Under the pieces are notes generated by a model, which had not been told where the DNA came from, searched no databases, and saw nothing but the letters and a program-made list of their open reading frames with translations. A DNA stretch of 64,000 nucleotides from Parabacteroides merdae ATCC 43184 (GTDB lineage: Bacteria > Bacteroidota > Bacteroidia > Bacteroidales > Tannerellaceae): assembly GCF_025151215.1 (NCBI RefSeq), contig NZ_CP102286.1:2108001-2172000 (forward strand), written 5' to 3'. This document shows, one piece after another, positions 25,205-34,700 of the stretch. Every line of letters begins with the position of its first letter. Positions within the stretch are counted from its first letter, which is position 1. The position numbers and the translations under genes are program-made.

Positions 25205-27349
25205 ATGGAAAACACATTCCGCCCCTCGCGCTTCCTCTCGCTCCGCGCAACCACCCCCTCTCCCTGCACATGGGAAGAAATCATGCAAGAACTGACCGGC
25301 GAGCGCCATGCCGCCGCCACCGCCCTGTTCCGCGCGCTTGCAGCCGGCGAAGGGCAAGACGCCGAAACGTCGAAACGACAGCAAAGCCAGATCAAGCAGA
25401 ACCAACCCGCCTTCGTCCCTTCCGTCCACCTGGAGGGAGGACGTTCCTCGAAGCACATCAAAGGCTATCCGGGCTCCATCATGGTGGACATCGACGGCAT
25501 CCCCGAAGAGATCTTCGACGAGACCCTCGAACGGGTAAGGGCCGACCCGCACTCGTTCCTTGCCTACAAGACCTTGTCCGGACGCGGCATACGTGTCATC
25601 GCATGGATGGAAGGCGAAGTGACGGAAGAGAACTTCCCCGCAGCCTGGCAGACGGTAAACGCCTACTACGCCCGGCTCACCGGCATCGCCATCGACAGGC
25701 AGTGCAAGAACGCCACGCGCATGTCCGTGATCTGCCACGACCCCGACGCGCTCTACCGTCCCGACGCCGAACGGATGAAGTTCGCCTCCCTGCCCAGCGC
25801 CAAGGCCGGACAAAAACAGGACATCGCCGCAGGAAAGAAACACAGAGGGCGGAAGACATCAGCCGCACGCGCCGAAAACACCGTACGCCGGCTTGTGGAA
25901 GAAGAGGGCGTGCATTACGCAGCCGGCAGCCACAACAACTACATCAGCCGGTGCCTCTACCTGATGAACCGTTTCGGCGTGCCGGAGGCCGAAGCCGAGG
26001 CGTGGGCCGTCGAACTGTTCGCCGACTATGACACGGCCTCCGTCCGCTCCACAGCCAAGAGCTGCTACGCCCTGACTGCCGAGCACGCCACAATGAAGCT
26101 CTCCGATGTCTCCCCCCGCAACGGGAACGGGCGGCAGCGCAAGGCCACCGTCGAAGAGATGGAGCGCTTCATCGGCGGCTCCATGCAACTGCGGATGAAC
26201 CAACTGACACACCAGCTCGAACACCGTCCCGTCACCAACGGCATCCCCGCACCCGACGGCTGGGCTCCCATGACCGACACGGTCGAGAACTCCCTTTGGT
26301 GCTCCATGCGCCGCGACGGGTTGGAGGCCGACCTCTTCCACCTGCGCACGCTCCTGCTCTCCGACTTCGCGCCCCGCTACCACCCGTTGGAGGAGTTTCT
26401 CGAAAAGGCGGGACCGTGGGATGGCGTGACGGACCATATCGGCAACCTGGCTGCAATGGTGCACCCCGCCGACAGCGACACCGATCGTTTCGACCTCTGT
26501 TTCCGCCGCTGGTTCGTCGGGATGGTCGCCGCCGCGCTCGATCCGAAGGTGGTGAATCACGTCATCCTCGTCCTGATCGGGCGACAGGGATGCTTCAAGA
26601 CGTCGTTCTTCCAGAATCTCCTGCCACCCGTCCTCAGACGCTACTACGCCTCCAAGACCAACTCGCAACGGCTCACGAAGGACGACCTCTTCACCATGAC
26701 GGAGAACTTGCTCGTCAATTTCGAGGAGATCGACTCCATGCAGCGCAGTGAACTGAACCAGCTCAAGGCCATGACCACCACGCTCTACGTCAACGAACGT
26801 CCCGCCTACGGGCGCAACAAGGTACACCTGCCCCACGTAGCCTCGTTCTGCGCGACGGGCAACAACCTCCAGTTCCTCACCGACGACACCGGCAACCGCC
26901 GCTGGCTGCCGTTCGAGGTCACGGCGATCGACAACCCCTGGACCGCCCATATCGACTACGAAGGGCTGTACGCACAGGCGAAACACCTGCTCGACAACGA
27001 TTTCCGCTACTGGTACAGGGACCACGAGATCGAGGAGCTGAACCTCGCGAACCGCCGTTTCGAAACGCCCAACCCCGCACGCGAACTGATCCTGATGTAC
27101 TACCGCCACCCCGTCGATTACGAAAAGGGGACTTACGTCACCGCCAGCCAGATCGTCACCCGCTTCGGCGGTAGTATCCGGCTGAACGCGGTGCAGGTCG
27201 GCATAGCACTGAAAGAACTGGGGTATACCTGCACACGGACAAGACATGGCAATATCTGGCTGGTTGTCGAACGCACAACAGACGAGATGAAAAGCATCCT
27301 CCCTGAAGCGGACGACACAGATTTTCCTCCTTCCTCGGGTGATAGGTGA
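25205..27349 (+). CDS. VirE-like primase/helicase (BT4734-type N-terminus plus VirE ATPase)
   Basis: Protein of 714 residues. I start at ATG 25205 (MENTFRPSRFLSLRA); a TTG nine codons upstream is less likely. Residues ~30-200 are the BT4734/VirE_N-type primase-like domain (GSIMVDIDGIPEE, SFLAYKTLSGRGIRVIAW, IDRQCKNATRMSVICHDPDA). The C-terminal half is the virulence-associated protein E domain with an odd Walker A, GRQGCFKTSF, then LLVNFEEIDSM and a sensor-like ATGNNLQFLTDDTGNRRWLPFEV. Such proteins resemble the replication primase-helicases of phages and mobile islands. The gene is far more GC-rich than its neighbours, which suggests transfer. It is the large gene of a cassette with DUF4248, HU-like, smalltalk and amidase genes. 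Confidence 0.9.
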   Translation: MENTFRPSRFLSLRATTPSPCTWEEIMQELTGERHAAATALFRALAAGEGQDAETSKRQQSQIKQNQPAFVPSVHLEGGRSSKHIKGYPGSIMVDIDGIPEEIFDETLERVRADPHSFLAYKTLSGRGIRVIAWMEGEVTEENFPAAWQTVNAYYARLTGIAIDRQCKNATRMSVICHDPDALYRPDAERMKFASLPSAKAGQKQDIAAGKKHRGRKTSAARAENTVRRLVEEEGVHYAAGSHNNYISRCLYLMNRFGVPEAEAEAWAVELFADYDTASVRSTAKSCYALTAEHATMKLSDVSPRNGNGRQRKATVEEMERFIGGSMQLRMNQLTHQLEHRPVTNGIPAPDGWAPMTDTVENSLWCSMRRDGLEADLFHLRTLLLSDFAPRYHPLEEFLEKAGPWDGVTDHIGNLAAMVHPADSDTDRFDLCFRRWFVGMVAAALDPKVVNHVILVLIGRQGCFKTSFFQNLLPPVLRRYYASKTNSQRLTKDDLFTMTENLLVNFEEIDSMQRSELNQLKAMTTTLYVNERPAYGRNKVHLPHVASFCATGNNLQFLTDDTGNRRWLPFEVTAIDNPWTAHIDYEGLYAQAKHLLDNDFRYWYRDHEIEELNLANRRFETPNPARELILMYYRHPVDYEKGTYVTASQIVTRFGGSIRLNAVQVGIALKELGYTCTRTRHGNIWLVVERTTDEMKSILPEADDTDFPPSSGDR

Positions 27350-27387
27350 TAGGTTAAATGCCCTTTTTGTAAAACTTTTCCGAGTTT

Positions 27388-27428
27388 GAATTAAAAAACG
27401 TCACCTTAAAGGCGGCGTTTTTTAATTC
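27388..27428 (+). terminator. Terminator after virE
   Basis: GAATTAAAAAACG (27388-27400) pairs with CGTTTTTTAATTC (27416-27428). The stem is symmetric and could work on both strands. Confidence 0.8.
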
Positions 27429-27551
27429 ATTTTTCCTAAACTTTTACAGAAACGGGGTTCAACCTATCACCTATCACCATAAAAGACTGATAATCAATGA
27501 TGGCATTTTTTCGACACCCTCTTTTTATTTATTTCATGCAATAAAGTTTTA

Positions 27552-28053
27552 TCTGTTACTTTTCTCTTGAAAGAAAAGTAACCAAAAGTTCAAGGCTTAA
27601 CCGGCTGGGCTACTCCGGGCAAAGACTACGCTGTCGCCTGCGAAACTCGCTTGCGCTCAGACAGCGCAGGCTCCGGACGCTCCGTCTTTGCCCTTCGCTT
27701 GACGCCCATCCACTTAGGCCTTTCCAAGAAAGCTCCGCTTTCTCTCGGGATGGCCGACACCGCCTCTTATATAAGCATAGCTACCAGTATATGCATCCCC
27801 CCCCAAGCCTCCTCCGCCTCTCTTTTGCCGTCTGCTGAAGCAGGCGGCATCGGCCATCCCCAAAGAGCCGTCAGGCTCTACTTCCGGCCTAAGCTGGTGA
27901 GCGTCAAGCGCAGAGACCGCAGTGAGCGTCCGGAGCGTCTGCTGTCTGAGCGAAGCGAGTTTCAGACGCGACAGCGAACGAAGGGAACGGAGTAGCGAAG
28001 CAGGTTCGGCCTTGATCCTTTGGTTACTTTCGGATCAAGCCGAAAGTAACAGA
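27552..28053. repeat. ~500-bp imperfect palindrome, noncoding
   Basis: The left half (27552 to about 27770) and the reverse complement of the right half (28053 to about 27838) align along nearly their whole length with scattered mismatches. Shared blocks include TCTGTTACTTT, AAGTAACCAAA, GCTACTCCG, GAAACTCGCTT, GCTCAGACAGC, CTCCGGACGCTC, GCTTGACGC, CTTAGGCC and GATGGCCGA. Each outer end also folds on itself (GTTACTTTTCT with AGAAAAGTAAC on the left). The centre is about 65 bases. No ORF spans it convincingly. It lies between virE and the DUF4248 gene. Possible roles are a MITE-like element, a long hairpin RNA, or a replication or transfer site of the cassette. Confidence 0.85.
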
Positions 28054-28056
28054 AAA

Positions 28057-28108
28057 GCTATGCTTTAGCCCCCCTAACCCATAGCCTTAGCCCCCCTAAA
28101 GCTATGAG
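28057..28108 (-). repeat. Tandem hairpins with G-run loops after the DUF4248 gene
   Basis: On the minus strand, two hairpins with arms based on ATAGCTTTAG/CTAAGGCTAT and CTATGGGTTAG/CTAAAGCATAG follow each other, each with a run of G in the loop. They start right after the DUF4248 stop, so they may terminate it. The left part is a near copy of 6626-6660 (17 of 18 bases match over CCTAACCCATAGCnTTAG). Confidence 0.55.
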
Positions 28109-28336
28109 TTACGGTTCGCCGAGCGCCTCGACGATCTCCCGCACCTGGGCAGGGGTGTAGGAACGCGAACCGGGCAGCTTGCCAAGCTCGGCAAGGCGGA
28201 CGGCGAGGCCGGGATAATGGTCGATCCACCCGACCAGCTTCCGGTAGGCGGCCTTGGGGGTCAGGCAGGGGTTGTAGAGTTGTGCCAGCTCCGTACGACC
28301 GTAGCTGCGGATGCGGAAATCAGTCTGTTTTTCCAT
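28109..28336 (-). CDS. DUF4248 family protein
   Basis: Small protein of 75 residues from ATG 28336 (MEKQTDFRIRSYGRTELAQLY). The open frame reaches back to 28381, but the extra residues cross AT-rich promoter-like DNA. The FRIRSYGRTELAQLYNP...AAYRKLVGWI...RSYTPAQVREIVEALGEP layout is what I recall as DUF4248, a helix-turn-helix-like family nearly always found beside VirE and HU-like genes in Bacteroides. It could be a DNA-binding regulator of the cassette. The gene is GC-rich like the rest of the cassette and divergent from the HU-like gene. Confidence 0.75.
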   Translation of the reverse strand: MEKQTDFRIRSYGRTELAQLYNPCLTPKAAYRKLVGWIDHYPGLAVRLAELGKLPGSRSYTPAQVREIVEALGEP

Positions 28337-28469
28337 GTCTTCCTTATTTGATTTATTTCTACGAATATACGAAAAAAACAATGAATTTCAAGCTGTTTCA
28401 GGTGATAAAAAATATAGTTTTTCTATAATAGAACACCATATAAGCCGGAATAAATTAGTCTTAAAAAAT

Positions 28470-28590
28470 ATAACACGCAACTTTTCACCTCTCATTTTAC
28501 CCTACAATGCGCACCTTCCACACCCCGTTTTCCCCCTATAACACGCATCTTTCCGGCAGAACTCCCCACAACTCCCCCTTACGCGCAACG
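28470..28590 (+). repeat. Degenerate ~34-bp tandem repeats upstream of the HU-like gene
   Basis: Units at 28470-28503, 28504-28537, 28538-28579 and a partial unit from 28580 each begin with AnAAnnCGCA (or TACGCGCA) and end with CCCT. The spacing is 34, 34 and 42 bases. They fill most of the 368-base gap between the DUF4248 and HU-like starts. They look like iterated binding sites. Confidence 0.5.
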
Positions 28591-28607
28591 GCACAAGATG
28601 AGGGTGT

Positions 28608-28615
28608 TATCTTTG
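28608..28615 (+). promoter_or_regulatory. -7 box for the HU-like/smalltalk/amidase operon
   Basis: TATCTTTG matches TAnnTTTG, directly after the tandem repeats and about 90 bases before the HU-like ATG. Confidence 0.5.
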
Positions 28616-28704
28616 TTGTACCGGAAAGGGAAGAAAGGCAGGGCAGCTTCACCGGAACGGTATCGGTTTTTCATCCTAATTATCAACTTTAAAATCAAAC
28701 AGAC

Positions 28705-29157
28705 ATGATTCGTTACAAGAAGTATCAGAACCAGACCAAGTCCACCCCGCTCAGCGGCAAGTGGCTGGCAAGGGCGGTGGCAGACGAGACGCTCGACACG
28801 CGCGCTTTGGCCGAACACATGGCCAAGCACAACACGCCGTATTCGCAAGGCGCGATCCACGGGGTCCTCAAGGACATGACCTCCTGCATCAAGGAGTTGC
28901 TGCTCGACGGCAAGAACGTGAAGCTGGACGACCTCGCCATCTTCGGCGTGGGGATCCGCGGGAAACCTGCCGACACGTCGAAAGACTGGTCGGTCACTAC
29001 CAACGTGGTCGGGCTGCGCCTCAAATGCCGCGCCACCGGAACCCTCGCCATCAACCAGCTGAAACTCGAAGCGCAGCTCAAGGAGCTTTCACCTTACGAC
29101 ATCGAAGGTGGCAATACCGGCGGTGGCGGCGAGGAGGAACGGCCGGGAGAACTTTAA
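28705..29157 (+). CDS. HU family DNA-binding protein, long accessory form
   Basis: Protein of 150 residues, against about 90 for housekeeping HU. MIRYKKYQNQTKSTPLSGKWLARAVADETLDTRALAEHMAKHN is an extended N-terminus. Then comes an HU-like core (YSQGAIHGVLKDMTSCIKELLLDGKNVKLDDLAIFGVGIRGKPAD), then a Gly/Glu-rich tail. This is the HU-like histone family that accompanies VirE/DUF4248 cassettes in Bacteroidetes. It should bind DNA; the target is unknown. It is followed by the smalltalk gene (96-base gap) and the amidase gene in the same direction. Confidence 0.85.
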   Translation: MIRYKKYQNQTKSTPLSGKWLARAVADETLDTRALAEHMAKHNTPYSQGAIHGVLKDMTSCIKELLLDGKNVKLDDLAIFGVGIRGKPADTSKDWSVTTNVVGLRLKCRATGTLAINQLKLEAQLKELSPYDIEGGNTGGGGEEERPGEL

Positions 29158-29253
29158 GCAATCGACAAGAGAAGCCAAGAGAGACACAAACAAAGTCATG
29201 TGTCAAAAACTTCTCATAAATCATAATTCATAAATCTCATAATCCACAATTTC

Positions 29254-29361
29254 ATGGAAGAAAAAAATGAAAAGAAATCCGTCTGGGGGATCATCCTCAA
29301 AGTAATCATCGTCGTGGCTACGGCCATCGGTAGTGCCTTTGGCGTTACGGCCTGCATATAA
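29254..29361 (+). CDS. Smalltalk family mini-protein
   Basis: Protein of 35 residues: a charged head (MEEKNEKKSVWG) and one membrane helix (IILKVIIVVATAIGSAFGV) ending TACI. This is the pattern of the smalltalk protein family annotated beside amidase genes in Bacteroidetes. A Cys near the end of the helix is conserved as I recall. The amidase ATG lies 19 bases after its stop, so the two are co-transcribed. Because the amidase has no signal peptide, a holin-like or pin-like helper role for this membrane peptide is a reasonable guess but not shown. Confidence 0.75.
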   Translation: MEEKNEKKSVWGIILKVIIVVATAIGSAFGVTACI

Positions 29362-29380
29362 AGGACAGGGAGAGCCGCAC

Positions 29381-29812
29381 ATGAGACGCATCACGCTATT
29401 CATCATCCATTGCAGCGCCACGCGCTGCGGGCAGCCTTACTCGTTCGAGGATTGCCGCCGGGACCATATCGACGGCCGGCACTTCCGCGACATCGGCTAC
29501 CATTACTACATCACACGCGACGGCCGGGTACATCCCGGCCGGCCGCTCTCTCTGGAGGGGGCGCACTGCTTCGGTCACAACCGCCACAGCATCGGCATCT
29601 GCTACGAAGGGGGACTGGACGGCAAAGGCCTCCCGGCAGACACTCGCACGCCTGCCCAGAAGGCTGCCCTCACGCAGTTGTTGCAAGAGCTGGGCCGCAA
29701 CTTCCCGGCAGCTCTCACCGTAGGACACCGCGACTTGAACCCCCAAAAGGCCTGTCCTTCGTTCGACGCAGCGAAAGAATACAAAAAAGACGCACCCCGT
29801 GGGAGGCCCTGA
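29381..29812 (+). CDS. N-acetylmuramoyl-L-alanine amidase (T7 lysozyme type)
   Basis: Protein of 143 residues, the size of phage amidases. It cuts the bond between muramic acid and the stem peptide. Zinc ligands are His10 (FIIHCSATR), His116 (VGHRDLN) and Cys125 (KACPSF), the T7-lysozyme set. I start at ATG 29381; the frame is open to 29333 inside the smalltalk gene. There is no signal peptide, as in phage endolysins. The last codons (APRGRP) are read from the left arm of the terminator hairpin. It ends the VirE-type cassette. Confidence 0.92.
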   Translation: MRRITLFIIHCSATRCGQPYSFEDCRRDHIDGRHFRDIGYHYYITRDGRVHPGRPLSLEGAHCFGHNRHSIGICYEGGLDGKGLPADTRTPAQKAALTQLLQELGRNFPAALTVGHRDLNPQKACPSFDAAKEYKKDAPRGRP

Positions 29813-29831
29813 GGCCTCCGCGGGGTGCGTC
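29789..29831. terminator. Strong hairpin at the amidase stop
   Basis: GACGCACCCCG...GGGAGGCC pairs with GGCCTCC..CGGGGTGCGTC around a four-base loop. It overlaps the last eight codons of the amidase gene and lies 40 bases from the convergent SusD stop, so it can serve both strands. Confidence 0.8.
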
Positions 29832-29871
29832 TCGTTTACACGGTGTTGTTATTGTGCGCGTTTTCCCTATA

Positions 29872-31761
29872 CTACTTTCCAGCCGGAGTCTCTTCACCGA
29901 CTTTCAACGGGGTGATGTTATTCTCGGCCCCCGGATAGCCGATGTTCTGGTTGATAACGCCACCGGTATTGGTTGTGATCGCATTATAGGGGACAGGCCA
30001 TAGCACATGATGGACGCTGATGCGGTATTTACCGTTGGCAACCTCAGTCCCGTCACGGAAGAAGTTATTGACCGTCATCATCCAGTCATACCAGAAGTTA
30101 TAACCAGGCTCTTTCACATTCGAGCCTGTTCCACCGGGACCGGAGAAGTTATCCAACTTATATACACGGCCACCGAATACCTCACAAGGTTTGCCGGTCT
30201 TAGCATAAATATAAGAAATACGAACCAACTCGATATGACGGCATTCCTCGTAATACAACTCACGGGCACGTTCAGCCAAGATAGCGCCGATATTGATTTC
30301 AGATCCATTCAGCGGTTCAGCTCCTGCACGTTCGCGAACGACGTTCAGCATGTTGGCCGCTTCCTGCAATTGATCTTTCCAATAATAACATTCGCCCATC
30401 AAGAGGTAGACTTCGGCTGAACGATAAATATACCAAGCAGTCTCGCCACCGCTACGGTCAGTATCCTTCGTAGGATCCGGAACAAACAACTTATAATGCG
30501 GCCATGAGAACCAGCAACGTACCGAATCAGACACGCTCATATTGGTCGGGCGAACCAAATGTTTTCCATACCATTCGGATTTACCTTTCAAGCCCGGGTC
30601 ATTATAATACAAATCGGTCATACGGCGCCAACTACCCGATGCGTTAGGACTGCGAAGGTCGTTTTTTTCTTTTTCACCCCAAATGTCATATTGCAGGTAG
30701 TTGTTGGCACGACAGGAACCGATGCCACGACCGACATGCAAGTCGTTATCGATTTCCGTACCTTTATCAGCTGCCGCAGGTGAAATAGCCGTACCGGTCT
30801 TCCCGTCAGGGGTGACGATAGCCGCACCTTTCGCCCAATAGGGAGTCGCATTACGCATGGTCTGGATTCTGTCACGACCTTCCACGTCCGGATAAGACAC
30901 GACATACATCAAACCTTCTGTGTTCGACATGTCCATCTTCGCCTCTACACTGTGCAAGTCGTGCATCAAATTCGTGTTCGGCTTGTTCTTGTTCGAGGTG
31001 AAACGAGCTGTCATCAACGGATGGTTGGCGACAATCTCTTTACCGATCTCGATAGCACGGTCAAAGTCACCCAAACACATCGCGACTTTCATCAGCAAGA
31101 CACCGCAGGCAGCTTTGGAAGTTCTTCCACGATCCACCTTTTCCGGAACCCATTCATAAGCAAATTCCAAATCTTTTTTCAATTGCTCCAAAATGCTCCA
31201 ACGGTCATGAGAGTAGAAATCCAATTTCGGTTCCGTATATTCCCGATCCAGGAAGGGGACATTTCCGAATTGGTGGGTCAACTTATAATAGCGGTAAGCC
31301 CGTTGAAAATAGGCAGTACCCAAAACAGCATTCCGTTCCGCTTCATCCTTGTAGGTTCCAGCATCGATACGCGACAATACGATATTGGCATATTTGATTC
31401 CCTTGAAACCCTCATCCCAATACCATTGCATCTTGTTTTTAGCATTATTTTGGGTTTGGGTAGGAAGCATATAGTTGTCAAAATCGACCAAAGCACCGCT
31501 TTCGTCGGTCTTTCCGTTCACGGCAACGTCAGAAGTATAATATTCGGTCAAAATCGGTGACTGGTCTCCGAAAAACTCATGACGCATATTACGCTCGCAA
31601 GCTACAATAGCCGAATACATGCCCTCTGCATCCACGTAGGTGTTTTCAGGCGTATAAAAAGAGAGAGGTTTCGGATCCAGCCAGCTCTCTTTACAGCCGG
31701 TCGTCAACAAAGGCAACAAGGCCAATGCTCCGATGATATATTTTTGTTTGTTGTTCTTCAT
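29872..31761 (-). CDS. SusD/RagB nutrient-binding lipoprotein (second pair)
   Basis: Surface lipoprotein of 629 residues with lipobox LLTTGCKESWLDPKPLS (Cys23). SusD helices are clear: WYWDEGFKGIKYANIVLSRI, AYFQRAYRYYKLTHQFGNVPFL, IYRSAEVYLLMGECYYWKDQLQEAANMLNVVRERA and ILAERARELYYEECRHIELVRI. It is a relative of the SusD at 19735, as shown by the shared PFL..EYT.PK.DFYSH.R and SKAA segments and the common C-terminal end (HVLWP.P.NAI...GG.INQN.GY). It follows its SusC by 15 bases on the minus strand. No glycoside hydrolase or regulator lies next to it in the window. Confidence 0.95.
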   Translation of the reverse strand: MKNNKQKYIIGALALLPLLTTGCKESWLDPKPLSFYTPENTYVDAEGMYSAIVACERNMRHEFFGDQSPILTEYYTSDVAVNGKTDESGALVDFDNYMLPTQTQNNAKNKMQWYWDEGFKGIKYANIVLSRIDAGTYKDEAERNAVLGTAYFQRAYRYYKLTHQFGNVPFLDREYTEPKLDFYSHDRWSILEQLKKDLEFAYEWVPEKVDRGRTSKAACGVLLMKVAMCLGDFDRAIEIGKEIVANHPLMTARFTSNKNKPNTNLMHDLHSVEAKMDMSNTEGLMYVVSYPDVEGRDRIQTMRNATPYWAKGAAIVTPDGKTGTAISPAAADKGTEIDNDLHVGRGIGSCRANNYLQYDIWGEKEKNDLRSPNASGSWRRMTDLYYNDPGLKGKSEWYGKHLVRPTNMSVSDSVRCWFSWPHYKLFVPDPTKDTDRSGGETAWYIYRSAEVYLLMGECYYWKDQLQEAANMLNVVRERAGAEPLNGSEINIGAILAERARELYYEECRHIELVRISYIYAKTGKPCEVFGGRVYKLDNFSGPGGTGSNVKEPGYNFWYDWMMTVNNFFRDGTEVANGKYRISVHHVLWPVPYNAITTNTGGVINQNIGYPGAENNITPLKVGEETPAGK

Positions 31762-31776
31762 ATTCTTTCGTCTTTA

Positions 31777-34700
31777 TCAAAGAGTGAAATTAAAACTTAT
31801 ATTATAAGATCTCATGCCATAAAGCCCATCGTCACGATTCTTTTTCGTGGCTTCGACATCGAAATAATCCCAACCGGTTATGGTGAACGGGTTACGTGCC
31901 GTAAGGGAAATGCGCATATTCTGCACTTTGAATTTCTTCAGGAAATCCTTGGGTACTGCATATGACAAAGAGATATTATCCATACGGACGAACGTTTTCT
32001 TCTTATAATAGTTGGCAAACCGGTACGAACCGATACGCCCGTATTCATTCGTCGGATTTTCAGGAGTCCAACGAGGTTGGTCGTACGTAGAATAACGGTC
32101 AAACATACCACCGCTATTGGAAGCATGGTTATAATAATCATAATGGCCTATATCAGAATAAAGCATGAAAGACAGGCTGAAGTCCTTATAAATGAATTCA
32201 TTTCTCCAAGACCAGAAGAAACGCGGTGTCTTATAGCCTTGGAACGTCTTATCATCGTCATCAAGCACACCGTTGCCATCCTGGTCTATGAAACGGAAGT
32301 CACCCGGTTTGCAACCATACTTAGAAGCTTCTTCTTCCTGTCCCAGCTGCCACACGCCTCCGAACTCATAATCCCAGATCTGATCCGGATCATGGCCAAT
32401 AAACCACCCGTTCTTCGGGTCATCTTTTTCCTTTTGGCCGATCACATTGCCATTTTCATCCAGAACATCCTCCATGTCGCCGTACAGGCTTTTCAACTTG
32501 CGACGGTTGAAAGAAAAACTACCGGAAGAGGTCCACGTGAAGTCGTTCGTACGGATAATATCACCGTTCAATGACAACTCGAAACCTTTATTCGCCAATT
32601 TACCCAAATTGGCTTTTACACTAGCAAATCCCAAAATAGAAGGCAAGGCACGGTCGACCAGCAAATCAGTCGTCTCGGTCATATAGGTTTCCATAGAACC
32701 TCTCAAACGATCATTGAATAAAGAAAAGTCCAAACCGATGTTGTAGGATGACGTACGTTCCCATTTCAACCCTTTATTAGCCATACGATCTACATAAATC
32801 TGAGAAGTGACATAAATGTTGCCATTCTGGTCGATATAAGGATGCAGACCGGAATTCAATTTGGCCAATGCATCATACTGACCGATGTCGCGGTTACCGT
32901 TCTGCCCCCAAGAGAAACGCAGTTTTCCATAGTTCAACCAGGAACTGGCCGGTTCCATAAATTTTTCAGAGGTAAACACCCACCCCAATGCCACAGCCGG
33001 GAAAGTGGCACGCGGATTCATCTGCCCGAAAGCGGAATACCCGTCACGGCGCACAGAAGCCGTCACCATATATCTGTCTGCAAAAGAGTAGAACAAACGT
33101 CCCATCAAGGCATCACCGGTCTTATATGTGTCATTGCTGGAAACAACAGGTACGGTTCCAGCCCCGATATTATGATAGCCTAAAATATCGCTCGGAGTAA
33201 ATTGAGACGCTTTGGCGATAGTCTCCCAAAACTGTCCCTTTTCCGCATTCTGCAGGAAAGTCGCTTCAACGCGATGCTTGCCGAATTCTTTTTTCCAACG
33301 GACAATGTTGTCGATCTGCCAGTTGAATGTCTTTTGATTTTTGCGTTCGGACTTTCCCCCTTCTCCGGCCCATTCCGGATGCTGGGAAGAGTCGTGATTG
33401 TAGTATTCGTACCATTTATAATATGGGTTGAAGTTCATCTGATATTCAAATCCGAACGGAAGTTTGACAATCGCATAGATATTGGCGTTCAGTTTGTGTT
33501 CCATATCTTTACGATCTCTGTACAAGTTATCGAAGAACGGATTTTTAGTATTATTGTCGCCAGAAGGATACATTCTGTATGGACTATCCGGATCATCGAT
33601 TTCATTTGTTGTAAAAGGAGAATTGTTCGTACGCTGTCCTACATCGGCAGACAATGCACCTTTATCCTTCGTTCCGAAAGAAGAATTCAAACCTATTGTC
33701 AAGAAATCCGTTACCTTAGACTCCAAGTTCAACCGGGTGCGGAATGTTTTGAAACGGTCACCAACTTTGACACCTTCGCGATCGGCATATCCCATAGACC
33801 AAAAATAGGAAAAATTGTCTGTACGGTTAGAGATGCTGGCCGTGTAGTCTTGCTGGAAACCTGTTTGGAAAACAAGGTCGGTCCAGTCTGTTTCAACTCC
33901 GTTCAAATAATTTTGGATTTCAATGTTCTTAAAGTTCAGACGTCCCAACCAAGTTGTCAACATTTGTTCTTCAGAAGGCAAAGCCGTAGCAGGAGTCGAC
34001 TGGTCGTAATTATACCAAGTCAGCGGGTCAACTCCTAAGCTACCCAACGTACGCGGATCGTCATACATTCCTTTTTTGGCGGCCAATTCTTCCGGAGTCA
34101 GCAAACTTTCAGAATATTCTTGACGAAATTTGACAAAACCGGCACCGTCTACCACTTCCGGAACCGAATTAGCCTGCACCCACCCAAAGTTCGAATTGAA
34201 GTTGACAACAGGTTTGCCGGTCTTACCCTTTTTCGTAGTAATGGCAATAACTCCATTCGCTGCTTTTGCACCATATACAGCGACAGAACTGGCGTCTTTC
34301 AACACATCGATAGACTGGACATCCATCGGATTGATATCCGACAAGTCACCGTTGAAGATCACACCATCCAGCACATACAAAGGATCGGATCCCGCACTTA
34401 ACGTGTTTTTACCACGAATCTGAACAGAAGCCGTACCTTCAGCATTGACAGATGCCCCAATCGAAACACCGGGTGCATTGGCTCTCAACAAGTCTTGGAC
34501 GGAACGGGGAGTTTCTTTTTCCAAACTCTCGGCTTTAACGGTCGAGATCGCCCCCGTCAAGTCCTTCTTCTTGGCCGTGCCGTAACCGATCACAACCACT
34601 TCTTCCAGTTCTTCCGTGTCTTCTTTCATCGTCACGTTGAGCGTTTTCTGATTCCCAACCGGAATCTCTTGGGAGATATAACCGATGTAAGAGAACACTA

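Noticed and set aside
27651..27995. 114-codon ORF on the plus strand
   Set aside because: It lies wholly inside the palindrome, is low in complexity (Ser/Arg/Glu repeats) and is best explained by the inverted repeat.
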